Source: Paracyclopina nana
Taxonomy: Eukaryota > Arthropoda > Copepoda > Cyclopoida > Cyclopettidae
DNA length: 64,000 nucleotides
NCBI GenBank assembly: GCA_019096065.1
Contig: JAGUCH010000009.1
Span: forward strand, 5,590,001 to 5,654,000
Direction: 5' to 3'
How positions within the stretch are numbered: the stretch's first letter is position 1; every line of letters begins with the position of its first letter. Below the pieces are notes generated by a model that was given only the letters and a program-made list of their open reading frames with translations, had not been told where the DNA came from and did not search any database. Below are positions 12,101-25,900 of the stretch, piece after piece. Made by a program: the position numbers and the translations under genes.

Positions 12101-15100
12101 TTTTTTCAACGCCTTTGGCTTGATCCTCGACGTTTCCCACAGCACAGATGCAGCATGACCAAGGACAGCAGCAGCTAGCCATTCATATTTTAAAGCTCTT
12201 TAGCTGCAGCCACCTCCTCCCGACTGCTCTGAGAGAAAGTCCTCGATTTTGACAGGGTTTTGCACACATTTCCCCCACCTCAACTCTTGGTTGAATCTGT
12301 TGCTTTTTCTTCCTGCCACCGCTAGCTGTTGTGGTTCTTTGTTCTTCTTCTTATGTTGTTGTACTAGTTGTGCGGTTAAGCGTAAGCGTTAGAAAGCCGC
12401 GCCGTGAGCGAGCCCGAGGCCTTTTTTAAAACTCAGTTTATCAACAGTTGTACATATTGCTCAAGGGGCTGTGTTGTAGTGGCCAATTTTCTCTCACCAC
12501 CACAGCTGCAAGTGGTTTTCTTCTGCTGCTGCTGAAGGAAAAAAGTTTTTTTCTTTAAGAAGGCTTTCACGCTTCCCAGAGCATCTTGAATAGTTAGTCT
12601 CGACAAAAGTGAAAGCAATCAAACTGTATCATTACAGAGCCAGGAGCTGGAATGGCATTCTCCCCACCAAGCTGAAGAGATCGAGAGCCAGAGATTTGTG
12701 GCCTCCCAATCTGCATGACAATGCTTAGTCGACGACGACCCCATTGGTGAAAAATATGTCGTAAGACCGATTCCCTGATCCCACTTATTGTCAGGAGGAT
12801 GAGGTTGTTTGCCAAAAGAGGCGCGGTTATTAGTAAGTAGGTAACTTGCAAGAAGTCAAAGAAGAAGAAGAAGAAGTCTTAAGCCGATAATCCGCCCGGA
12901 AAGAAGAGGAGTCAGGGTCAGAATGTGTGTGGCATGGTGCATACATGAAGGGAAAAATTCTCCAGCTTCTGCGGATCGTTTAGAAAATGAAGTGAGTCAA
13001 GTTGGGAAGAGGGCACATCTGTGGTGTGGCAGCATCAGCAGCTAGACACATTCTCTCCTTGAATGGAGCCAAGAATTGTGTGTCATGTCCTGTGCGAGAG
13101 GAGCTGCTCTGAGGACCTTTTTTCCCCCCCACAACTAGTGTTGGGGAAATGGTGACGATTTTTGGCACCAACCTTGCATCGGGCTGGTTGGCCTTGTTAA
13201 AGACTCCGAGAGGAGTGGCAAAAAAGTCCCACCGCTCATCAATGGTGAAAAATTACTTTCACCACGTACGACGTGCTGCTTTCTAATACTTCTTTTGCAT
13301 TTTAGTCTCGAGGCTCCTCTCTTGGCCGGACGTGAATCATCATCAGCAGCAGCAGTGATTTGTAGGATGTGAAAAGTTGGCACAATTTTGGCTGCTGCTG
13401 CTCTTCTCTAAGGTGATGCCTTTTTTATGGTGTCCCAAATCGAATCTCTGCTCGGCTTCTATTGATCACCGTGGAGGCTGCTGTCGCCAGCTGACCTCAC
13501 ACGTCGCACCAAATGCCAAATGTTTCGAGAGCTAATCTTGCCAATCGGCATCATTTTTCTTCCATGATGATGATTATGATGACGGCTTTCGATGATGTGT
13601 CACAATATATCTAGCGTCTTCCTCAAAAAGGTGCTTTCTCTTTATTTACTTCATTCTTGATTAATTGCGAATTTCCAGCATTTTAAAAATCGTACTGAAT
13701 GCAGTCCAATCAAGCCGAAGCTGATGGGGGATTTTTGAGGAGTTGTACTACTACTACTACATTCTGGCGTGCATGTCGATCAAGCAAATGTGCCTGTCAA
13801 GATGCATATGAGTGTGCTACATGGATGTGTGTGGGTGCACACACTATAGATATACTACATAATAATGTGGTGGCATCATCAATGCTAATAACGTGAGTTG
13901 TTACTAGACTAGAAGTACTTCTACCTTCAGGTAGGAGCTAGGAACTGCTGCTGCTAAAACTTGGTGAAACTTTGTGTTTCACGGATCGATTGGTCTTTGA
14001 GTAGGCTGCTTTCTAACAGCTTTAGACGAGTGGTGCATCATGGGCATGCAGAATTTTAAAATACCATTTCGCTCTTGCCAGTTGTTGCGCTAGCTAGCTG
14101 CTACATATATAGTCATACTATACATAGGTGAATTTTTCCAGGCTGTCATCGGATTTCGGACAATTTACGTCGTGATCGGCATCTTTTGCGAATGTGAAAG
14201 CCAGCTCTCTGTAGCAGTTTTCCTGGCAATTGGTTTTTATTAATCCTTGCCGAAAGAAGACCGACATTTTACTGGCAATGTGCAATCCTGGTCACTTGGC
14301 CTGGCTCTCGGTCAAGAAGACACAACTAGTGGAAGAAGAAGAAGCCTTGTCTGTTTGATGATGGTTAATGCGTTTCGTTTTGTATCCGCCTGGCCACAAA
14401 GACCTTTGTGTTGCGTAGTGGTACACTTGTATTACTACTACATGCAGTCGGCCAAAAAAGAAAGGTTAGGCCTTAGCCTTCAAGGGTGCTTTGTCTTTTT
14501 TTTGCATTGCATTTCCAGGGCACATTTTTCCTTTTGATTGGTAAGCTAGCTAAGTCTGGCTACTAAATAAACAAAACCCAGCAAGCTACTTCAGTAGCTC
14601 TGCCAAAGTAATGAGCTTTCTCTAACTAATCCTTGGAAGCTGAAGCACCTTGAGCTTCAACAAGATAAGCATTGCAGGACTTATCCGAAACGGCTTTCTT
14701 TATACTACTATATGCGTGTAATTATAATATATTCGTTTCCTAGCTGCGAAACTCGTGGCGAAGATAGGAAGGGTTTCGTAGCTCTCGCTAATTGAAACAA
14801 GATACTACCTTGGTGGATGTGAGTGACAAGGGGCTTTTGCCGATTTCAAGTTGCGACTTTCTCTCGCGTGATTGCAGTTGTAGAAAAGCCGAGTATATTA
14901 GCCAGCCATTTGACATTTCTCCGATATTGGAACTTTTCCTCTCTATACTGCAATCTCGATGAGCTTGTTTCGCAAGAATCAATCCGCCTTACTATTTATT
15001 GGTAGCAGATATGAACTTTGGGTTAAATAGCACTATGAAAAAACAACAGTATATGTGAAAGCCGGCTGCCAGAAATATGTATCTTGTGTCTCTGCCGCTG

Positions 15101-15747
15101 CAGCAGAGATAAGCATCCAACCACGAAATGAAGGGGTTTCCTTTGCCATATCATGAAAGGAAAAGCCACCACCAACGTACCACAAGACACACACAATGCA
15201 GTCTCATATAAACCTACCCTAGAAGTAGCTTTTTTGCGCTCATCCCCAGGATATTCCACCTCAATTCCAGGGAGTGAAATAGTATAATGATATGAAGTAT
15301 ACATCGTTGCGGCTAGTTGAAGTTGTCAGTAATAAAGTCTCGGGCTTTATTGCGCTGCCTTTTCTCCATTTCCCCCTTTTAGAAAGCAAACTGACTCGCT
15401 AAGCGATTGTGCAACTTTCCGGATAAATGTGTCTTCCGAAAGAGAACCACTAACGACCACCACACAACAAATTCACCATATGTATATGCGGCCCAGCTGA
15501 TGGGATCTAGGCCTGGCCTCATTCCCTAATCAACTTATCGTCCAAAGTGACAGGTGTCATGTCGTGACCTGAGCGCACTACGTATGTACGTACGTACCAG
15601 CGCCTCATATTCATATAGTATAAGAGGACGGCCTTTCATTTTGGCCGCAGCAGCCCAAACTTACTATATTATTATGTAGCTTACGTATGTACGTGGGTAG
15701 GCCTGCCTGAATTTTGACTCGCTAATGGAAGTGTCATAGACAGATGG

Positions 15748-15761
15748 GCGCGCGCGCGCGT
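15748..15761. repeat. Alternating (GC)n tract
   Basis: Fourteen bases of strictly alternating G and C (GCGCGCGCGCGCGC) inside the putative brat first intron. Such tracts can adopt Z-DNA. A similar one is at 24864-24879. Confidence 0.8.
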
Positions 15762-18348
15762 GATTTCCTAAATTCCTGGCAAATAAGGGAAAACTTCTTG
15801 TGCTTCTTCCACGTATTGTCTCCCATTTCCTGGGCTGCTTCTTCTGCATGGCTGGCTTCTCCTTCAGCACTCCTTTTCTTGCATCATTCCCAACAAGATT
15901 CCAAAGATCCTCGAACAATAACAGCCACTTCCTCTAACTGTAGCTTCTTTGGTGCGGCGGCTCCCTCGCTCGAAAGCAATTGTGAATACACAGCTACGTA
16001 CTGCATATCATTAGCGGAGATGATTCGCCGATAAAAGTCTCAACAGATATTTATCTGGGCGAGGCCATTTTCCTTGAAAGTAGTGCTATGGTTAGTTCTT
16101 TGCAGTCACTTCTCCCTGTATAAATAATACAGGGCAAGGCCGCGAGTTGGGCCTATAAAGGTCACATTTAGCTGGAGCAGACAGACCTATGACTGTAGTG
16201 CCACAGTACAGTACAGCTTATACCTCCCTTTTTTGAGGATTTATGGCGCGACGACAAAGTAGGCAAAAGCAGATAATATTTCGCCTCGCTACTCTCCTCC
16301 TTTTTCTCAATTATTCACATGTTTTGGACACCTCACGAACCTGTTATTCTTCGTTGAGGGCCTCGACACACTCACACGTTCAACGTGTGGTATGCTCTCT
16401 ATTACATAATCAAAGTGCATTCGGACATAATTGCTGCCAACACGAAAGCAATCATTATTTATTCCAGCCAATGGGAGCTAGCCTTTACTACAAAAAAGCA
16501 TGTGGAGGATCTTGCAACATTTCAGGTATTTTTTAAGTTTAATTAAGAGGGGGCCAAATTTTTCTCCCGGTTTGTTGTGGCGTTTTTAAGGCTGCAAACA
16601 GCTGAGCTGCCGCCAAAACAAATCGCAGCGCCCTCTAGCGGATCACTGCCCAACGAACCACTATAGCTGTAATTGACTGTGTACTGCCGAAAAATCTGGT
16701 GAAAATCAATGGAAAAGTCCATTAATCCGCCGCTAGCTTGTTGCGTGCGCATTATTATCTATCTCCTTTTTCATATCGACGACTGCTTTATGCCATATTA
16801 CTGCTGCATATATATACTCGAATGTGGCGGTGGCCCCCGGTAAATTACTTGGTTTCCCTGCTGCAGACCGAGCCGAAAAGTGACACACATGGGCCTCACA
16901 AAAACGACTCATGAATAGGTTAGTGACTATATCGACTGGAATGACATGCACTGTACGAAATAGTTTTAAAATTAATTTGCAATGTGATCATCATGATGAC
17001 CCAGTTGTGTGTGTGTGTGTTAGCTAAAAGCCATAAAGTTGACAAAAATCCCATTTGGCGTGGCCAAATTTTCTGGCTCTGATAATCAGGACTTGCATGA
17101 CATCACAGACTTCCTGTGCTACTACGTGGTACAAACTTCATGACATCGACTGCTTCACTTTTATAACCGCAACGAGCACTCGGTGGCCATTTTGTTTAAT
17201 CAAATACTCATGCACAAAACCATGACCGGTCAACGTGGCGAATTTTCGGGGGGTTTCTTTGTGAAAATCGGTCACTGCCAGTTATGGAAAAGCTCACAAA
17301 GAATTTCCGTTTGAAACAGATCGACAACAGGGACAAAGAAGGTGTTTTCCACCACCACCAGCTATTTTTCAAAAAGGGCTATTTTATGCTGCAACACAAA
17401 GAAAACTCAGGTTAGTCACCGATTGCCCCCTTTCGCCTAATGGGAACCCCACCGGCCGTGCCTAGCGCGCGGCACAGCGGGGCGAAGCATCCTTAAAAAA
17501 CTCACTGGAGAAAAAAAACGTTCGTACCCTGGCAGCTGGCATAGCTCTCGATGTATCAATTGCAATCGAACATTGATAAGGTCTTAATTTCACGTGACAT
17601 TTAAATAGTACTCTGGCTAAGCTTTTTTAGCTTTTTTGGTCATGAGCCAACTCTAAATAAATGGAGATTGAAAACTCCTGGTTTGCGGCTGGCTGGCTCT
17701 GATGGCGATAATGTTGTCGTCCTAAGGCTCGGCGAGGACAGACAGACAGCACCAATGGAGGCGGAAAAAATTGCGTGGCATACTATAAAGAAGAAGGTGG
17801 TCAAAATTCGGCAGGCGCTCGGAAATTAGCAGTGGCCATCTTGCTGCTGCTTCTTTTTATCTTTGGGACGCAAAATGGCAACAACAATACTTCCAAGCGT
17901 TTGGAAGCCCTAGCAAAACGTGCGAGAAAGCTCGTCTGGAAATTCCGCTACTACTGAGGCAATCAATCTCTTCTTCTTGCAGAAGCAGTAAGCAATCGAC
18001 AAGATAAATAAATACGCTCAGTTTCGTCGTCGTCGTTGCTGGATCGTTAACGCGGCGATGCTGGATTCCTCGGCTCCAAATTATGACGGAAAATAATACG
18101 GAGGAAGCAACAGCGCGAGTATACCTTGACAATTAGGCTAATGTTTGCGATGATTGATGAGCCCTAGACTCGGCCCACTTTTTCCTGATTTTTCCCTGCC
18201 GAAGCTCGCGTTTGTAGAAATGTCTGATTGCCAGATGTCAAGCGAGATGATTTCAAATTTTCAATTGCACGCAGCGAGCTTTGCTGCTGCAAGGGTCAAA
18301 TTACGAGCGAGTGCGCATCAAGGAGCAATCATTGCCCAATCAGTAGAG

Positions 18349-18510
18349 GTTTAGTTTTTCCAGATGGCGCCACCGTGGAGTTACAAGGTTGCCAGATGCG
18401 GATTTGTTCTCTATTCATGCATTTTGGCGTTTTTGAGGGTGGAACGGCGAATATAGGCTGGATTGTACGAAAATTCCGCCAAAACAGATCGCCGCTCCAT
18501 CTGGCGTTCA
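18349..18510 (+). repeat. Dispersed repeat copy (GATGGCGCCACC family)
   Basis: It contains AGATGGCGCCACCG, then a GGCGTTTTTGA-like block, then CAGATCGCCGCTCCATCT, in the same order as copies at 37281-37480 and on the opposite strand at 38930-39165. It is a divergent copy of a short non-coding family. The outer ends are not defined. Confidence 0.6.
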
Positions 18511-21500
18511 AAAGTTACATCAAGGCGCAAGCCAAGCTGTTTTGGTTTCAAAATCGACGACAGGTTTTCCCCAGCTTTTTCTGCCTCTTCCCTCCATAGA
18601 AATGTCTCGGTATGGCAGCGATAAAAGAATATTTGAGAAATATCTCGCCAGCCATAAAGAACGGGCTTTCTGCAGTCGCACACCTCCTATTTTCTCATTT
18701 AACGCGCAATTCTTTACTATTCCTGGCTGCTACTCTATTCAGTATATATGGTGGAAACACTGGCCAAATTATGCTTTTCCCCCAGTGAAAAAGGAGGAAA
18801 AATATAGGATATATGTTGACCAAAAAAAAAGGTAGCTTTGGCAGAGGAGCTGCTGTACAACAGGACACGAGTACAACAGCAGCAGAGGAGTTCAAATAAG
18901 CCACAGTGAGAAGTGCAGCTCATGAAAACCTTATATTAGAACTTGGTGGCAAGTCATGAGTCTGAGGTCATTCTGCGGCTGCATCTATTAACCGCCATTT
19001 CTCTGCTCCACTGCGACTGCCAATCCCCATTGTGCTACCAAATGCCGAGCAGTTGTTCTCTGTTTCAGTTTCCACTTTAGCCGGGAAATCAAATAGTTCG
19101 AAAGACCATATATATATCAGTGCAGGTCAAACGCAGTTTCTCCTCTGCAAACATTGAAATTCAATTTCCGAGCTCGATCTTCAAAGTCATCATCCGATCC
19201 GAAATAAGCCCTTTTTATCCGGAGACTTGAGCCTCGGCGGTAATAAATGGCCATGAATTGAATTGTTTTGTTGTCAACAAAGGCGCGCGTAGTGTGCGCG
19301 CAGCTGCTGCCGTGACCCGTCCGCCCATGGAATCTCGCTGCATTCGAATTTCGAAGGGATTGGATCGGCGCGGGCTTTTTTCGCGCCAACCAAACGGAAT
19401 TATCGAAAAATCGTTCGCGCGTTTGTCTGCAGCTGCCATATGGAATTTCCTGGCCAGTGCAGCCTGCAATTTGCTCTCCCGGCTAGCTCTTCCCTAGAGT
19501 ATATACATTTATGCTGCCAGCTAGCCTTGATGGCGGAGAATTTACACCTTCTTCTCACGACTCGATGCAATGTTGTGTCAGTGTATTGATCTTACAACTT
19601 AGCTCCATATCGGAAAGGTCATGACAGCTGAGCCCAGCTTCATCTTCATCTGTTTATAATTGGGGCCGAGCATTTTTCCCAATGATGCATATAGTATATA
19701 CGTATATACATATGCGTATGCATAAAAACACCTTCCTAATCTACAAAGGTCCCTGTCACTTCGATACACGTGCGTACTCTGTGGTCGGGGAATTCTTGGG
19801 CTGCTGGCATGGATACATTTCGAGTAATGGGTTAAGTTTTGCAGAGGAGGAGAAGAAAAAAGCTCAAACTCCATATAGTTCTATAAAGTATACGTATACA
19901 CATACAGAAGAAGATGGGGTAGTAACGCGCACGTACGCAGCATAACTACAGTACATCTGCCGTCGTTATGCGCGCCTTTTCATCAAGTTTCTATTTCGAG
20001 TCGTCTGGTTCCATCTATCTGCCAGCAAAAGCACGGAGCAGCAGTGGGGAAAGCATTGATCTAGTCTCAACCGACCGACCCTCTGTCTGCCAATGTCTGA
20101 ACATCGCGACTATAGGGGTTAGTGCTGCTGCCATTGCTGTTGTTGCACTCAAATTTAGCGGCCCGACTCCAACTCAACGTGGAGGAAAAAGGACGGCCTT
20201 CAAATGTGGCCTTCTCCCACAATAAACTATTGTGGCCATTAGGGCAAAATGACGATGGTCAGCGATTATGATTGCCGAGCGGAGCGGAGTTGGTAGCGTG
20301 CGAAATTCTACCTCAGCAGTTTTTCGTGCCAAACGTTGAAAATGGTGGTATGCAGGCCCATAAAGTGCTTCCAATTCCATGTATTGGATATGTGAAACGG
20401 CGCTGCCATGAATGAGTCACTGCCACATGTAATATGGTTGAAAAGCATCTGCCGCGTGCATGAGTAATACGCCAAATTGCCAGCTTTCCAGTCCGCCGCC
20501 ATAAAAAGGTCCCCCTTTTCCCCCTGCTCCTCCGGTCCGGATTGATGACCCAATGAACTTTTTGCAATTGGTCACACAAAAGCTTTCACAATTTTGAGTC
20601 GCGAGTTGCCTTATCTTTTAATCAAACACCAACTAAGAAGTTTTAGCCCCGAAGTTTTGCTCAGCTGCTGCTGCTGCTGCAATTTTCATCATGCCAGCTC
20701 GTGTGGAAAGTTTTAAAGCTTTTCTTTTGATACTGCTACTCTCTCTCTCTCTCTTTCTCTCTTGTTGGAGCTAGGTGAGTGGTGCAGTCAATTTTTAGGA
20801 TTTCCTTCGTATTTTCATGGATGATGCCATGATAGAAGAAGTACCGACATGGCCTTTTTTGCGCGACACAAGGCTTTGTTGTTGTCCTCTACGTCGTCGT
20901 CCTCGTAGCCTTTTCGACTGGCACAAAAGAAAGAAAGAGAAGAGAGCAACTGAGAAAGATAAGGAAATCAGTCTAAACAGCAGGCCTAGCCAACAATGAA
21001 ACCAGCCATATCTCTTCCTCAAAATGTTTGGTGGGGACAAAAAAAGCGCACTGCCAGGACGAACCCCGCTGATCATTCGAGCCTTTCTGATACCGCTGAC
21101 ATTAGCTGGTGAGGAATGAAAGGCTTCAAATACGTAAGTGCCAAAATAGCAGTGCACTCGTCTTGACGCTCATGCGAGGGAAGTGCATATTTTTTCCACT
21201 AGCATATTTTGTCAAAACTGCTTTGTTTAGGCTTGACGTGATTTTGCAAGGAGCAAAAGCTTACAACTTCCATGCACACACATGGCAAATGCGATAAAGG
21301 AGACGCACGTTAATTGCGCTCCAAAGTTGAAAAACTTGAAGGGCTCGTCGGCTTTTGATGTCAGATCTAGACAGGCGCAACTACTTGAATCTTGAAGCGT
21401 ATTATATGTATACCTTCTTCTGCTGCCATCACGCGGTAAAATTCCACGCGTGCTTTTGACTTCTTTTCTGGCTTGATCAATCCATGCCTGCGCGCGTACG

Positions 21501-22333
21501 TTTTTGAGCAGGCCGAGTCACAATTTGGCAAAAAGAGGAGCAACATTTTATGGCTGGCAGCAGTGTCATGGCCATTAAAGACTCTACAATATGTTCCAGG
21601 ACATCTGCGTTGAAAGGCAGGGGGACCGGCGAAATTGTTCATAAACTCCCGAGCTCATCACGCATCCTAAAGGAATCATGGCTGTAATGGGAGCGGAGAG
21701 CGCCAATGACTCATTGGCCGATAAGCATCGGCAGTAGCCGAGTTGCTGCACATAAAAACTAGTTCACTCACAAAAATGCAGATAAAGCTTCAATCGCTAG
21801 CAATGACCTTAGTTTTTACGTAAGCCACTATGCAGATACGCTCATTCGGTCCATTAGCCCCAATCAAGATTGTCACTCGTTTCATCTTGACCAATTGCTC
21901 ATGGGCGGTGACAGCGACATCCCGGGCAGCGTATGGAGCAGTAGGTTGCAAGAAGCAAGCTGTCATGCCGAGCAAGCCGGCCGCGGTTGCTCGCGGTCTT
22001 AAAAACGAACGAATGCGCCAAAATCGAGAGCCACCCCATAGACGGCAGCTTGTTCCTCCCTGTCTGCAATTCTTGAGGGGTTCGCACTTTACAGCTAGGC
22101 TTTTAGGGACTTTAGCCGTGAATCAAATCCGAGCTGACACCCATGCACCTCCGCATTTCGCCCCACTGCTGCATTGTTTTGCCGCGTAGCACTTATCCGC
22201 GAGTGCGGAAGACGATCCCTCTTCCGCGTTAGCCCGCACGTCCCGTTATGACGTAACAATCAAAACAAATGGAAAAAAGTGCGCGAAATCGTCGCGGGTC
22301 AAAACCGAAAGTAAACAAGCGGGGTGGGCTTAC

Positions 22334-22960
22334 CTGATAAGGGTGGAGGAGCAACAAAGACGATCCTTCGGCCTTCGCAGAGGCCGTCCAAGGTCTCGAT
22401 GATGGGTCGGGAGAAAAGCTCGAGGATCAACCGGTTAACATGCAACAAAGCGAGGCGTGCGGCCTTTGCGTGGCAACGAGCAACAACAACGGGTTCAGGC
22501 CTCGGCCTTCGGTGCTGCCGACTGAGTCATGTCAACGCGTGCGTCGCAACTGTTTTGTGTTGGTGGTGCAAGTCGAAGAAGACGGCGCGACAACGTGGTG
22601 TTGGCGCCACAACCTTCACACAAAGACTGAGTGAGTTTGAGTTGCTCGTCCGCGATCGTCGTCCGCACGTCGTTCGCGTTCGCAGTCTCACTCACTACAG
22701 TCACTGCAGCTTGGACGGCAAAAAAACGCGGCTACCGACGAGGGCCAATGCGCGCACAGACTCGGCCAAACAGAGAGACGCTCTGCGGCCTCATTCGCTG
22801 TTGCCAACCGAGGCCGACGGCCGCCCCGGGGTCGGGGCTCGGCCGCCCTTTTTGGCAATTGCCATGAATAACCCCACCTCATTACAACGACGGCCACGCG
22901 CTCCTCGTCCCCTTTACGCGTCCTTTTCGTGCTCGAGCGGCGCGTTGTTTGATCACGGCC
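22334..22960 (-). promoter_or_regulatory. Candidate brat 5' non-coding exon and promoter region
   Basis: On the minus strand CAG|GTAAGC at 22334/22333 is a perfect 5' splice site with no in-phase coding exon ahead of it, as expected for a 5' UTR exon. The adjoining 600 bases are visibly richer in C, G and CpG than the surrounding DNA, which suits a CpG-rich promoter. Assignment to brat rests on strand, on the open acceptor upstream of the brat ATG exon, and on the absence of another minus-strand gene between. No TATA box or start site was fixed, so the right-hand end is approximate. Open frames here look like compositional artefacts. Confidence 0.4.
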
Positions 22961-25900
22961 TCGGAGGCTGCCAATAATCGTTGCATACATGCCCAATAGC
23001 ATGGGATTAACGAGATAGCCAATAATAATCGTGTTAGGCGCGACATCGATCCTTCCTCCATCCATCGAGGATCCGCTTTTTTCCGCCACCAAAACCGCTA
23101 TGTCCTTTTCGATCGGTGGCGTTGCACTTTAAAAACAGCTGATATGAGGAACAAGGAAGAGCCCAACGTGCCCAAGCCACGCACTCGTACACGCGGACGA
23201 AGAACCCTAACCTACTACAAATATGGATAACCGATGCCATGTCACCGCCTATGATCGGCTCGCTCCCTTCGAGACAACCTCCAAGTTCACCCGGGAGAAG
23301 TACGTTTCATCAAGGAGAGCAAAAGTCAAGTCGTGCTTTATGGGCTATTTGGATAGTTGTGGCGTGCACACTCCTCCGAATGGCCTCGATCATCTGGGGC
23401 GGCCTTTCAAGCTCCTTTTTGTGCAGCAGCCGTAAAAAAGGCAAAGTCACCCCTTGCACAGTTGAGCTTGAGCCAAAGTGCTTGCGGTGGTGGAGTTGCC
23501 GCGGCAGCTGAGCAGCTTGCGTTTGGAGTCCGTTAACCTGACCTTGAGGAACTCGAACGGCAACGCAACGTTGTCTGCTCCCAAGCTGCGAGCGATCGCA
23601 CTGGCCCAGTAACGTTCCCGCCGAAAATCTCATTCTTCCCGTTTGGCCCCCACCCGAATAATGCTCAACTGGAAAAACGAGCCAACAAATGAGGATTTGG
23701 TTCAAGATTCACGACTACATAAGCAAGCAAGCAAGCTAGCAGCTGGCTGAAATTGTTTATGCATTCACCAAAGGGGATCCATACGTTCGCAAATGCTCAT
23801 TTTGACGAGGAGCTAGGAAGGGAGGGGAAAAGGGCGATTCGGTGCGAAAATGGCGCTCACGATTCCATAAAGTATGACAACACTTGAGGCCCCTCATTCA
23901 TGCAAAGCGATGATGACAAAGAAGGTGGGGCTGGTTTTAGCACTTGATTAAAAAAATCCCCGCTAGCATTGGCACGACATGCGGCCTTTAAAAGTAGCCA
24001 ACGGCCCAATTGTCTCTTTTTAAACGCTTGCCACTTTACTTGGGTGAAAAAATCAACCCGATTGTACGTCGAGTGTACGTGTTGTAAATAGCGAGGCCTG
24101 GGTCAAAGACAAGCTCGCAAAAGTTGGCCAAATGCATTTCAATGTGCGATATATTCGTGCAAACCTGAAGAGACTGCTCACTCCCACGAGTCGTACGTAT
24201 GGAGCTCAACTATCCTGATAACTTCAACCGCCTACTTTGTGAGTTGTTGGCACACGCAAAAATGCTAACCCACTGGCTTTTCGCATTGCCTTTGTTTGAA
24301 TGCAACTTTTAGCAGGAGCAGCAGCTGATGATGACGATGATGGGCTGGTCATCGTGATGCATCCATAATTCAGGACGGTGAGTTGTTGCGCGCCGCGGCC
24401 TTTGATGTAAAAAGGATGACATGGTCAGAAGGGAAAAGTTGACTGGGGTCATCTCATGGCCAGCATCAAAGCGGTGCCACTGCATGACACCACTACAACG
24501 ACTCGCGCGGAATAAGTTGCTGAAACGATTGAAAAGCGTCATTTTTCTCTTTTCAGCTTTTTGTCATACAGATGTTGTCCTGATTTGTCCCTGTTCGTAG
24601 GTTGTTTGAGCCCAGGCTCTGCTGCTGGATGATGAGCAAAAAAGGAGCAGTATATTCCCGAGCAAAAGTTGAGGAAAGAGGAGAAAAGACTGCCTGGAGT
24701 ACATTAGCAGCTACACTAAAAAGTTGCCGAAAAGATTACTGCTACTCCCCAAGAATGGACAATAAATAAGGGCTCTCTCTCAGTGACCCTCGCATGTCAA
24801 AAGGTTTGCCACCGAGAGAAACTGCAACAAAAGTGGCGTGTGGCCTTTTTAATGCGATATGCTTGCGCGCGCGCGCGCATGTGAAAAATGTCTATCTCAA
24901 GTCTCGGAAATTTATGCTTGGTCACGCAACCTCGCTAATGCAATCCAGACGGCTGTCATGGGCCCACGAATGAATGCACCAACAACCACATGGTCTGAAA
25001 AAGAGACGGAAAAGGCGAGCCATCATAATCTATGCAAAAATCTGCATTGCTCGCTTGATTAATTACACTTTCTTGCCAGGGAAATGCGGGGCGCACCAAT
25101 TTTCCGGAGAGGTTTTCCAGTGCAGTGGCTCGATCGCAGTTTGTAAGCACACACAAGATAAGTCGATCATTAGTTGACTCCTCGCAGCCAAAGCTGGGGG
25201 CATTAATGGGCGCTCTTTAGCAGTTAGGGAAGTGAAGAGCAGCGTTAAATGAAGGCCACAACGGACTACACACTGGCAATGAGCATGCATGCCTCAATTT
25301 TGACCTACTTCACATGTCAGCCTACATAATTAATTAAATCAACGTGTGCCTGAAAAATTGGTTTAGCAAAACGAGCATATTTTCAGGATTGTCATCAGTG
25401 TTGCCATTTGAAGTTTCTTCCTTGTGGAAACAAGATCGAAAATGCCATTTCGGTTGGCTGGCTGCTTAGCATTCCTAGCCATCATCATTTGGCAGCCAGA
25501 AGGAGACCCCCAACGTGCTCCAAAAGGAGACATCTGAATCTGGGTAAAAGCACGCGAGTTCGAACTGAATTTTTCGTTTCCGTGGAAGCTTCACCACATT
25601 ATAAAGTACATGAAAAGGGAGCTGGTGTAATGCAAAGTCAAAAATACTCGTGGCTATGATAAAGCTAGCCAATAATGGACTATGGCTTTGTTGCTAGCCC
25701 ATTAAGGTTTATTTAGCCAGGAAATCCTGAGATTCGTGTAAAGCAAGAATTTTGCTTCGAAACTTGTTTTTTGCTGCTGCTTTAAAGGATTATTAGCATG
25801 CGATAACTTTACGCAGTCAAGGGCGAGCAGAAGGACATTGCTGGTTAAACAACTTTTCTTTTTCGTGGAAATTGGAATCAATGACAGCAACATAAAGCTG

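Larger units (their letters stand above)
9192..22333 (-). other. Putative first intron of brat, no coding exons seen
   Basis: The brat ATG exon has a 3' splice site at its upstream edge (TTTTGCAG before 9191), so at least one non-coding exon lies further right. The best candidate donor is CAG|GTAAGC ending an exon at 22334, which implies an intron of about 13.1 kb. The open frames inside are short, lack family motifs and lack paired splice sites. The DNA holds CTG/CAG and ACT/AGT microsatellites, a CT tract (20740-20761), a TG tract near 17008-17022, an alternating GC tract (15748-15761) and one copy of a dispersed repeat (18349-18510). No known microRNA or tRNA was recognised by eye. Confidence 0.5.

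Noticed and set aside
16153-16200. CTATAAAG followed by GGAGCAGACAGAC, resembling a TATA-Inr promoter.
   Set aside because: No transcript or open frame downstream; expected by chance in DNA this AT-rich.
22324-22977. Long 217-codon plus-strand frame in the CpG-rich region.
   Set aside because: GC-rich DNA has few stops. The translation is Arg-rich without domain pattern, and the strand conflicts with the strong minus-strand splice donor at 22334.
22495-23092. Overlapping minus-strand frames upstream of the brat leader exon.
   Set aside because: Same compositional effect; no domain or splice support.
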